Shown piece after piece: positions 1 to 5,985 of a DNA stretch of 9,645 nt. The stretch is from JAKAGZ01 sp964412105 (lineage in GTDB: Bacteria; Bacteroidota; Ignavibacteria; Ignavibacteriales; Ignavibacteriaceae): contig CAYPNM010000077.1 of assembly GCA_964412105.1 (NCBI GenBank), positions 1 through 9,645 on the forward strand, in the 5' to 3' direction. Both the position numbers and the translations under genes were made by a program. A model generated the notes under the pieces. It did not search any database, was not told the origin of the DNA, and was given only the letters and a program-made list of their open reading frames with translations. Position 1 is the first letter of the stretch; every line of letters begins with the position of its first letter.

Positions 1-1449
1 ATATTTTGGCACTTTGTATTTTGTTAAATGGGATTTAAGATAATCCAGAATTTCACCGGCAGTTGATTTCTCATTCTCTTTTAGAACAACAAACGCTTTA
101 CCCACCTGCCCCCATTTTTCATCGTCAACGCCGATAACAGCACACTGTGCAACTGCCTTGTGTTGATAAAGTACGCCCTCGATTTCTGCGGGATATACAT
201 TTTCTCCCCCGCTGATGAACATATCTTTTAACCGGTCTACTATAAAGAAGTAACCTTCGTCATCAATATATGCCAGGTCGCCTGTATGTAAATAATTCTC
301 TGAATCGAATATTTTTTTTGTCGCATCCGGATTGTTAAAATAACCTGTCGTAGCGCTGGGTCCCCTGAGTACAAGTTCTCCGACATTATTTGCCGGCAGC
401 GGAGAATTAGTTTCTATATCTACTATTCTTGCATCGACAAAAAAATTTGGCTTGCCGATTGATCCTGCTTTTCTTTCTGCGTCCCCGCTAGGCAGTGAAA
501 AAACTCCCGGTCCGAATTCAGTCATGCCGAATCCCTGCCGGAAGACAATGTTTTTCTCTTCGCGGTATTTATTAATTAATGCTACGGGCATTGGCGCACC
601 GCCGCTCATACAGTACCGCATTGATGAAAGATCCGCGGTCTTCCAGCTTTTAGCTGCTGTTAAAAGCTGGAATATCGAAGGCACTCCGCCGAATGTAGTC
701 GCCTTTTCTTTTTCAATCACGCTGAGCACCTGTTCGGCATCGAATTTCTTTGTCTGTATTACTGTTCCGCCCTGAATTAAAATCGGGAGTGAAAACGCAA
801 ATAATCCGCCGGCGTGGAACAGAGGGAATATATTCAAAAAAATGTCGCTGCCTAAAACATCTCCAAGAATTGAGTTTATAGTATTCCAGATTATTTGTTT
901 GTGACTTATTTGAGCCGCTTTCGGTGTGCCCGTTGTACCACCGGTAAAAAGTAAACAAGCTGTATCATTTTCAGTTAATGATTCACAGGTAACTTTGTTC
1001 TCATTCTTTTTTTGAATTATACTTTCCAGTGAGGTTTTAGTTGAGTTTTCGACAGGATAAATTCTGGGCATCTTTGAACATTTTTTCAGATACTCTCCGG
1101 TAATTTTAATATCATCTTCTTCTGAATTAAAATGAATTTTGGGTGTCGTCAAGCGGATCTGATTCTCTAATTCTTTTGAATGCAGCCGCCAGTTTAACGG
1201 CACAAAAACAGCTCCCATTTTTCCGCAGGCAAAAAATAAATCATAATGATAGATACTGTCATAAGACAAAAGCGACACGCGATCTCCTTTTTGTATGCCG
1301 TTTTCCTTTAACCAGTTTGCCAGGTTATTCGCGCGGGTGTTTAATTCCGAAAAACTATACCTGGTCGCAGGTTCCATCGAAACATCTATAATGGCAGTGT
1401 TATTGCTGGAATAAACACAACGCCTGGCCAGGTAATCACCTATATACAT
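1..1449 (-). CDS. AMP-forming acyl-CoA ligase (class I adenylate-forming), 3' end beyond the window
   Basis: The frame is open for 483 codons and runs off the left edge, so the C terminus is missing. It should convert a carboxylic acid, ATP and CoA to acyl-CoA via an acyl-adenylate, in the cytoplasm. Visible motifs are the P-loop TGGTTGTPK at residues 169-177, FPLFHAGG near 208-215, the GFGMTE motif at 306-311, GELVLRG at 357-363, TGD at 389-391 and the hinge motif around D405-R406 followed by SGGENVYPAE at 413-422. The C-terminal subdomain stops at about K482, so the catalytic A10 lysine of the family lies outside; roughly 20-25 residues are lacking by family length. The ATG lies 9 bp after the thiolase stop, with only a weak, A-rich upstream sequence. 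It is the last visible gene of the operon. Sequence alone does not separate fatty-acid, aromatic and other carboxylate substrates. Confidence 0.93.
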   Translation of the reverse strand, partial: MYIGDYLARRCVYSSNNTAIIDVSMEPATRYSFSELNTRANNLANWLKENGIQKGDRVSLLSYDSIYHYDLFFACGKMGAVFVPLNWRLHSKELENQIRLTTPKIHFNSEEDDIKITGEYLKKCSKMPRIYPVENSTKTSLESIIQKKNENKVTCESLTENDTACLLFTGGTTGTPKAAQISHKQIIWNTINSILGDVLGSDIFLNIFPLFHAGGLFAFSLPILIQGGTVIQTKKFDAEQVLSVIEKEKATTFGGVPSIFQLLTAAKSWKTADLSSMRYCMSGGAPMPVALINKYREEKNIVFRQGFGMTEFGPGVFSLPSGDAERKAGSIGKPNFFVDARIVDIETNSPLPANNVGELVLRGPSATTGYFNNPDATKKIFDSENYLHTGDLAYIDDEGYFFIVDRLKDMFISGGENVYPAEIEGVLYQHKAVAQCAVIGVDDEKWGQVGKAFVVLKENEKSTAGEILDYLKSHLTKYKVPKY

Positions 1450-1458
1450 TTTAATATT

Positions 1459-2463
1459 TTATTTTATTCTTCTTAATACTGTTGTACAATTAGTTGCTGC
1501 TGAACCGCCTACATTCAACAGGGCGCCTGTTTCGGGTAATTTTGAAGGAGCCACCCCGACAGGCTCCCCGATTAATTGTTTATATATTAGAGCGTGCATT
1601 GATGCGCCGGTTGCGCCAACCGGATGTCCTTTTGCTTTCAATCCGCCGGATAAATTAACCGGGCACTTTTGATCTTTTTCAAACTTGCCTCCGATGTAAT
1701 CGAAGCCTGATTTCCCGTCTTCTGATAATCCCAATGCCTCTGTACACAACAATTGATTAATTGTAAAACAATCGTGTACTTCAGCCAGATCAAGGTCTTC
1801 GGCTCCGATTCCCGCTTCAGCATAAGCTTTATTTACTGAATGCTTTGCTCCTGTAAGTTCATACATATTCGGCTTATTTGATAAAGCCATTCTCTCTTCA
1901 GCGTGTCCGATGCCTGCAATTTCAACAATTTTATCTTTGCGGTTTTTTGCATCTTCGGTATTGGATAAAACCAGCGCTGCAGCACCATCAGAAATTAGCG
2001 AACAATCATGGAGCCTTAATGGAGGTGCAACCATAAAGTTGCTTCCTTTCCCTTCATCCGGCATATTAAGAATTGCTTCGGCAGTTACAAGACCAAGCCT
2101 TTCGGGTAAACTGCCGGGACCAAAATGCGCAAGCGGATTCTGCAATCCGTTCCTGTAACATTGGGCGGCAACTGATGCGAACATTAAACGAAGCTGATCT
2201 TCCGGAATATTATAATGTGACTGGTAGCCCTTTGCATATTCAGCAAACAAACCGGGAAATGTCATTCCCCTGGCACCTTCTTCAGGCCAGTAAGATGAAC
2301 AGGATAAGGCATGTGCAGTGCCTTTGGTATCAAGCAGATTCATTTTTTCAACGCCTATAACAAGTACGTTTTTATATCTCCCTGATTCAATCGCGTAGAC
2401 GGCATCGTAAACAGCAAGTGAAGAAGAAGCGCAGGCGCCTTCTACTCTCGTCATTGGTTTGTA
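1459..2463 (-). CDS. SCP-x/SCP-2-type thiolase, N terminus lost in the scaffold gap
   Basis: 334 C-terminal residues are present. The fragment opens with TRVEGACASSS, in which Cys11 of the fragment is the expected acylated nucleophile. It continues with VGVEK (37-40 region), a VHDCF motif (H230, D231, C232) and GGLKAKGHPVGATGA with His280, and ends NVGGSAATNCTTVLRR. The HDCF motif and the lack of a C-terminal CxGGG motif place it with the SCP-x-like thiolases rather than FadA or AtoB. Family knowledge: these cleave 3-ketoacyl-CoA, often branched-chain substrates, and some bacterial relatives work with a small OB-fold/zinc-ribbon DUF35 partner. About 75-80 N-terminal residues should be missing. 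Its stop lies 9 bp before the acyl-CoA ligase start, which suggests co-translation. Direction (cleavage or condensation) is not decided by the sequence; the neighbours favour cleavage. Confidence 0.93.
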   Translation of the reverse strand, partial: YKPMTRVEGACASSSLAVYDAVYAIESGRYKNVLVIGVEKMNLLDTKGTAHALSCSSYWPEEGARGMTFPGLFAEYAKGYQSHYNIPEDQLRLMFASVAAQCYRNGLQNPLAHFGPGSLPERLGLVTAEAILNMPDEGKGSNFMVAPPLRLHDCSLISDGAAALVLSNTEDAKNRKDKIVEIAGIGHAEERMALSNKPNMYELTGAKHSVNKAYAEAGIGAEDLDLAEVHDCFTINQLLCTEALGLSEDGKSGFDYIGGKFEKDQKCPVNLSGGLKAKGHPVGATGASMHALIYKQLIGEPVGVAPSKLPETGALLNVGGSAATNCTTVLRRIK

Positions 2464-2563
2464 NNNNNNNNNNNNNNNNNNNNNNNNNNNNNNNNNNNNN
2501 NNNNNNNNNNNNNNNNNNNNNNNNNNNNNNNNNNNNNNNNNNNNNNNNNNNNNNNNNNNNNNN
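2464..2563. other. Scaffold gap (100 N) between hydrolase and thiolase
   Basis: Exactly 100 N, the usual placeholder for a gap of unknown size. The hydrolase before it lacks about 30 C-terminal residues (judged from its paralogue at 4633-5451) and the thiolase after it lacks about 75-80 N-terminal residues. The missing DNA must therefore be at least about 300 bp and could hold whole genes. An apparent single reading frame through the N run is an artefact. Confidence 0.97.
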
Positions 2564-3282
2564 GAATTTTCAATATATTTTTCGAGTTCATATGCGTTTT
2601 CAATTTCAACAAGTTTATCATCTCTGCCGGAACAAATTAAAGTCGGCGCGATAATTCTTTTTGCATATTTTTTCCCTTCAAAATTATTTCCCGCAAAAAA
2701 CTGTCTGTAATAAGCATACTCAGGTTGCGGATTTTCAATTCTCCAGCTGGTGATATATTCAAGTTCATCCCTGTGGTTTTGCTTAAATTCATCTGAAAAG
2801 CTGAATGAGTAAGAATATTCTAATCTATCCTTTCGTGTTTTTCCTCGAGGTTTGACTAAACATAGAAATGCATCTCCCGACGGACCAATTTGATCCTGTC
2901 CGCCCAGAGTTGTACAGGTAAGTATCAGTGAAACTGTCTTATCGGGCCAGTGCGAGGCAAAATATTGACCTATAAATCCTCCCATTGAAGCACCTAAAAC
3001 GTGTGTTTTACTAATTGAAAGTTTTTCCAACAAATTATTTATATCTTCTGCAAACATCTTAATTGAATACTTTTCATCCGGTTTATCTGTGCGCCCGCTT
3101 CCTCTTATTTCCGGCATAATAAGCCTGTAATTTTTCGAAAGACTCCTATAGTTTTTTTTCCACAGCCAGTTACCGGCACCTAATCCCGGTATCATCAGCA
3201 GTGGTTCTCCTTTCCCGATAAACTCCGTATAAATCTTTATTCCGTTTATTTCAAAATGCTCGCCGGTAAGATCAGATTTCAT
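2564..3282 (-). CDS. Alpha/beta-fold hydrolase (copy 1), C terminus lost in the scaffold gap
   Basis: 239 residues are visible. The fold signature is clear: LLMIPGLGA (28-36) forms the oxyanion-hole loop, IRGSGRTDKP (59-68) is the conserved loop after strand 4, the nucleophile elbow GASMGG places the nucleophile at Ser99, and SGRDDKLVE (218-226) gives Asp222 as the likely triad acid. The triad histidine, expected about 20-25 residues further on, falls in the gap. A shared stretch ENPQP (184-188) matches DNPQP in the second hydrolase of this operon, so the two are paralogues. General resemblance is to 3-oxoadipate enol-lactonase-like and ring-cleavage-product hydrolases, but the substrate is unknown. 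The ATG lies 12 bp after the dehydrogenase stop; the upstream sequence has no strong Shine-Dalgarno. The order within the operon suggests it acts in the same pathway as the dehydrogenase and thiolase. Confidence 0.9.
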
Positions 3283-3294
3283 AAATCCATTAGT

Positions 3295-4038
3295 TTAGGT
3301 TACTATTCCGCCGTCCACCGATAACACAGCCCCGGTTACATAACTTCCTTCATCCGAAGCCAGATAAAGGAAGGCATTAGCAATATCATCCGGTTTACCC
3401 AATCTTCCTAAAAGAGTTTTTTCCTTCATTAAGTTGATAACTTTTTCGGGCATTGATTTTATTATATCCGTTTCCATAAATCCGGGCGCGACCGCATTTA
3501 CGCGTATATTGTATTTACCAAGCTCCTTTGCCCAGGTTTTTGTCATACCGATTACTCCGGCTTTAGAAGCTACGTAGTTCGATTGCCCGAAATTCCCATA
3601 CAGCCCGACAACAGAGGAAGTGTTTATAATTGCGCCTCCTTCGTTCTGTTCAACCAGAACCTTTGAAACAGCCTGCGCGCAGATAAAAACACCCTTTAGA
3701 TTTACATCAATTACCTTCTGCCATTGTTCCAACTCCATTTTTACTAATCGCCCATCGGAAACAATGCCGGCATTATTTATAAGTATATGAAGTTTCCCGA
3801 ATTCCTTTAAAGCAGCGGACACAAGTTTATTTACATCCTCCTGGTCACTTACATTTACTTTTACGAATAATCCCCTGCCGCCGCTGTTTTTAATATCATT
3901 AATTACTTTTGATCCGGCATTTTCGTCCATATCCGCGACCACAACATTAGCTCCTTCCTTTGCGAACAAAAGCGCTGTAGCCCTGCCAAGTCCGTTTGCA
4001 CCGCCGGTTATTATCGCTGTTTTATTTTTTAGCTTCAT
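3295..4038 (-). CDS. Short-chain dehydrogenase/reductase, FabG-like
   Basis: 247 residues, the usual length for a classical SDR, and complete. The nucleotide-binding motif TGGANGLG is at 11-18, NNAG at 88-91, Asn113 (DVNLKG) is the structural active-site Asn, and the catalytic Ser-Tyr-Lys set reads Ser142 (NTSSVVG), Tyr155 and Lys159 (NYVASK). Asp36 at the end of the second strand (VVVADMDE) predicts preference for NAD(H) over NADP(H), which favours oxidation of a hydroxyacyl-CoA or an alcohol rather than fatty acid synthesis. The C terminus (AVLSVDGG) is typical. The start ATG follows the regulator stop by 20 bp, with a weak GGGAAAAAG upstream. It is annotated as FabG-like by fold only; in this operon the likely job is a 3-hydroxyacyl-CoA dehydrogenase step or oxidation of a cyclic alcohol. 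Confidence 0.93.
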   Translation of the reverse strand: MKLKNKTAIITGGANGLGRATALLFAKEGANVVVADMDENAGSKVINDIKNSGGRGLFVKVNVSDQEDVNKLVSAALKEFGKLHILINNAGIVSDGRLVKMELEQWQKVIDVNLKGVFICAQAVSKVLVEQNEGGAIINTSSVVGLYGNFGQSNYVASKAGVIGMTKTWAKELGKYNIRVNAVAPGFMETDIIKSMPEKVINLMKEKTLLGRLGKPDDIANAFLYLASDEGSYVTGAVLSVDGGIVT

Positions 4039-4058
4039 ATTACTTTTTCCCGCAGTAT

Positions 4059-4598
4059 TTATTTTTTAATCTCGTTTGACAATCCCATCTCTTCTATATA
4101 TTCCTCAATACTTTGAAAGTTTTCTTCCGACTTCATCCATTCTTCCGTAAAATCGAATAATAGTTTTGTAAATCTTAAATGCATTTCACGCATTCCAATC
4201 AGTCTCTGGCAGACTGTTTTTAATTTTTCGTTCTCGTTATCTTCCATATATTGTTTCAATAAAAGCTTTAAATTTTCATTGATCATATGCAGATCATCTT
4301 CATAGAGGCTCATCTGGTTTACTACAGCCTGCAGGTAAACATCCGGCACAATTTCATAATGATACTTACGCTTTCCTTTAATCCACACTTTCCTGATAAG
4401 CTTCAGGTCTTCAAGCCTTCTGCAAATTTGATTTACAGGGCTTTTTGTTATCTGGAGTATTTTACACATTTTATCGACTGTTATCGGCTCAGTTTCACAG
4501 ATCAGTAAACCAACAACTCTGCCTAATAATTGACTATGTCCAAACTTTGCGTAGCCGCTTCCAATGTCATCTATAATTTTATACCGTAATTCATCCAT
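4059..4598 (-). CDS. GbsR/MarR-type transcriptional regulator
   Basis: 179 residues from the chosen ATG. The N-terminal half is a winged helix: LLGRVVGLLI (24-33), then ITVDKMCKIL (39-48), the recognition-helix segment KSPVNQICRRLEDL (52-65) and the wing KVWIKGKRKYHYE (70-82). The pattern GR..GLL...EP...D......I.KS.V....R.LE...L..KVW.KG.RK matches the GbsR family (COG1510), best known from glycine betaine control in Bacillus. The C-terminal half (about 90-170) is rich in charged helices and probably dimerises. No known ligand residues can be recognised. An upstream TTG at 4613 would add five residues, but the ATG at 4598 has an AAGGA site 7 nt before it and is preferred. Its place inside the catabolic operon suggests local control by an acid, an acyl-CoA or a downstream intermediate. 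Confidence 0.85.
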   Translation of the reverse strand: MDELRYKIIDDIGSGYAKFGHSQLLGRVVGLLICETEPITVDKMCKILQITKSPVNQICRRLEDLKLIRKVWIKGKRKYHYEIVPDVYLQAVVNQMSLYEDDLHMINENLKLLLKQYMEDNENEKLKTVCQRLIGMREMHLRFTKLLFDFTEEWMKSEENFQSIEEYIEEMGLSNEIKK

Positions 4599-4605
4599 TT
4601 TAATT

Positions 4606-4610
4606 TCCTT
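4606..4610 (-). promoter_or_regulatory. Ribosome binding site AAGGA of the regulator gene
   Basis: On the minus strand AAGGA lies 7 nt before the ATG at 4598. It would sit inside the coding sequence if the upstream TTG (4613) were used, so it decides the start. Confidence 0.7.
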
Positions 4611-4632
4611 CAATTAAGGTTTGCTGTTTAAT

Positions 4633-5451
4633 TCAGTTATCATTTAAGAAATCAATCACATCTTTATTAAACTCTTTTGACTTCTCAACAAAAAACTGGT
4701 GGCCCATTCCGTCAAATACTATTAACCGGCTGTTTTTAATTTTTTTGTTAAGATTATATGAGTTTTGGATCGGGACTAAAACATCATTCGTTGCGCCAAG
4801 TATCAATGTTGGAATATTGATATTTTTCACATCCTCCGATCTGTCAAATGTTACTCCCGCCATTGCCTGTGCCTGATATGCTTGCGGCGGCTGCGGATTA
4901 TCCACCCTTAAATCCACCAGATGCTCAAATACACTGTCATCTGACACATATTCTTTTGAATAAACCAGCGAGAGTTTCTTCTTTATCATCTCTCTTGAAT
5001 CTCCGGATGCCGCTAGTACAAGAGCCAGGGTTTCCTGACTCATGGCAATATGATCTTTACCGCCGGCACTGGTTGCACCCAGCACCAGCTTGTCCACCTT
5101 TTCCGGATATAAAAGGGCAAACTCCAGAGCAATGAATCCGCCCATCGAAACGCCGAGTATGTGCGCTTTTGAAATTTTCAGCGAATCCATCAATCCCGCT
5201 AAATCTTTCGCCATCATATTAATAGTATAAGGACCGGCAGGTTTATCCGACCTGCCAACGCCCCTGTTATCGTATGCAATTACGGTAAAATACTTTGAAA
5301 GTTCAGGAATCTGTTTTTCCCATAAATAAAGCGCGGCACCGAGTCCTTCAATTAATACAAGATTCGGCCCGCTGCCTGTTATCTCATAATAAAGTTCGGT
5401 TCCGTTGGTTTTTACTTTGCCTGATTTTTTATTTGAAGTTTGAGCGCTCAT
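4633..5451 (-). CDS. Alpha/beta-fold hydrolase (copy 2), first gene of the operon
   Basis: 272 residues from the preferred ATG, complete. Visible elements are LVLIEGLGA (31-39, oxyanion-hole loop), DNRGVGRSDKP (61-71), the nucleophile elbow GVSMGG with Ser102, ATNDVLVP with Asp223, and the triad histidine His251 in GMGHQFF. All three triad residues are therefore present. The first 15 residues are polar (MSAQTSNKKSGKV) with no signal peptide, so the enzyme should be cytoplasmic. Similarity to PcaD-like enol-lactonases and meta-cleavage hydrolases is at fold level; the substrate is unknown. It is followed 34 bp later by the regulator. A second ATG at 5463 would add four residues, but the GGAGG only 5 nt before 5451 supports the shorter form. 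As the first gene after a roughly 530 bp intergenic region it is probably next to the operon promoter. Confidence 0.92.
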   Translation of the reverse strand: MSAQTSNKKSGKVKTNGTELYYEITGSGPNLVLIEGLGAALYLWEKQIPELSKYFTVIAYDNRGVGRSDKPAGPYTINMMAKDLAGLMDSLKISKAHILGVSMGGFIALEFALLYPEKVDKLVLGATSAGGKDHIAMSQETLALVLAASGDSREMIKKKLSLVYSKEYVSDDSVFEHLVDLRVDNPQPPQAYQAQAMAGVTFDRSEDVKNINIPTLILGATNDVLVPIQNSYNLNKKIKNSRLIVFDGMGHQFFVEKSKEFNKDVIDFLNDN

Positions 5452-5456
5452 ATCAG

Positions 5457-5461
5457 CCTCC
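5457..5461 (-). promoter_or_regulatory. Ribosome binding site GGAGG of hydrolase copy 2
   Basis: A consensus GGAGG on the minus strand, 5 nt before the ATG at 5451. It overlaps the alternative ATG at 5463, which has no comparable site of its own. Confidence 0.7.
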
Positions 5462-5536
5462 ATTGTGAGGACTAGTAAGAGAATTAGGAAGAATAAAACG
5501 GTATAATTGTTTTGATTCTTAATGATTGATTCGCCT

Positions 5537-5576
5537 TAGTTTTAAGCAAATATTTAGAATTTGAGCCATAAAACTA
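5537..5576. promoter_or_regulatory. Nested dyad, candidate operator of the operon
   Basis: An outer perfect inverted repeat TAGTTTTA (5537-5544) / TAAAACTA (5569-5576) encloses an inner one, CAAAT (5547-5551) / ATTTG (5559-5563). The outer half-sites are 32 bp apart centre to centre, about three helical turns, on one face of the DNA. It lies about 90-125 bp before the first gene. A regulator of the GbsR/MarR type encoded in the operon would be the obvious candidate binder. This is inference: the DNA is A+T rich, where such repeats arise by chance more easily. Confidence 0.3.
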
Positions 5577-5698
5577 TATTTCCTGAAAATTCAGTTTTTT
5601 CGGTATATTCGGGATAAAGTTAACTTAAGCTTTTTAAAGAATACTGTCAACAATTATTTTTTGAGAGCGGCAGGAATTTTTGTTAAGCGACAGAAAAA

Positions 5699-5730
5699 GA
5701 TATCTCCCCCGATAAATCGGGGTCGATATG
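5699..5730. repeat. Palindromic element CCCCGATAAATCGGGG, likely dispersed repeat
   Basis: A perfect 16-bp palindrome at 5707-5722 (CCCCGAT/AA/ATCGGGG) is extended by further pairing of GATATC on the left with GATATG on the right; the arms 5699-5713 and 5716-5730 match at 12 of 15 positions. It lies between divergent genes, so it does not terminate either of them. From memory, intergenic elements with CCCCGATnnATCGGGG cores next to a 'TCGATATGACA' flank recur in Bacteroidota-related genomes; only one copy is present here, so repetition cannot be shown from this window. Confidence 0.45.
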
Positions 5731-5797
5731 ACAGAGGGTAATGGCATTACTTAAAGTTAAGAATGTGAAATTGTTCGGAACGGTGTCCTAGATACAA

Positions 5798-5815
5798 TCC
5801 CGCCTAATGGCGGGA
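5798..5815. repeat. GC-rich hairpin TCCCGCC-TAAT-GGCGGGA
   Basis: A perfect 7-bp stem with a TAAT loop. A competing pairing exists between GTGTCC (5783-5788) and GGACAC (5813-5818), which share bases with the right arm, so two structures are mutually exclusive. No T-run follows on either strand, which argues against an intrinsic terminator. It is probably part of a dispersed intergenic element or a transcribed leader. Confidence 0.45.
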
Positions 5816-5822
5816 CACTCAG

Positions 5823-5852
5823 CCACCGCGACGCGTTACATAGTTGTGGTTG
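5823..5852 (+). other. Imperfect hairpin in the leader of the 5986 gene
   Basis: CCACCGCGAC (5823-5832) can pair as RNA with GTTGTGGTTG (5843-5852), with one mismatch and two G-U pairs around a 10-nt loop. It lies directly after the GC-rich hairpin, so the two could form a structured 5' untranslated region or a small RNA. I do not recognise a known family. Confidence 0.2.
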
Positions 5853-5973
5853 CGATTTTGGGTATAAAATTGCATATTCGGAAAAATTCAGGCAGGGGTA
5901 ATTATAGGCAATGTTATTAGCAGCAGGTGTCGGACCTCCCTGATCTGATTACAGCAATTCTTTAAAATAATAC

Positions 5974-5981
5974 GGGGGGAG
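5974..5981 (+). promoter_or_regulatory. Unusually G-rich ribosome binding site GGGGGGAG
   Basis: GGGGGGAG ends 4 nt before the ATG at 5986 and supports this start. CCTCCC at 5935-5940 could pair with it (six pairs, one G-U), and ACCT within that stretch (5934-5937) could instead pair with AGGT at 5925-5928, so the site might be alternately hidden and exposed. Confidence 0.55.
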
Positions 5982-5985
5982 CAAA

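Larger units (their letters stand above)
5464..5985. other. Divergent intergenic region without a recognisable gene
   Basis: About 520 bp between the leftward operon and the rightward unknown gene. No reading frame, tRNA or rRNA segment is recognisable on either strand. From left to right it holds an A+T-rich part (5464-5640) expected to contain the operon promoter, a palindromic repeat (5699-5730), a GC-rich hairpin (5798-5815), an imperfect hairpin (5823-5852) and a leader with C- and G-rich runs before 5986. I could not find a convincing sigma-70 hexamer pair or a Bacteroidota-type TTG/TAnnTTTG promoter on the minus strand. On the plus strand a TATAAA at 5863-5868 lacks a well-spaced -35. 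Confidence 0.7.

Noticed and set aside
452..775. Plus-strand reading frame of 107 codons
   Set aside because: It lies antisense inside the acyl-CoA ligase, whose motifs are clear in the other frame.
1459..3282. A single 607-residue hydrolase-thiolase protein
   Set aside because: The frame crosses 100 N; both domains are truncated exactly at the gap, so it is two genes.
4599..4613. TTG at 4613 as the regulator start
   Set aside because: The ATG at 4598 has an AAGGA site 7 nt upstream, and that site would lie within the coding sequence if TTG were used.
4848..5135. Plus-strand reading frame of 95 codons
   Set aside because: Antisense shadow of hydrolase copy 2; low-complexity composition and no ribosome binding site of note.
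5502..5507. TATAAT on the plus strand as a -10 element for the 5986 gene
   Set aside because: It is about 480 bp from that gene, lacks a spaced -35 and lies in A+T-rich DNA.
5617..5626. AAGTTAACTT palindrome as an operator
   Set aside because: Only 10 bp, in A+T-rich DNA, with no second copy; expected several times by chance in this window.
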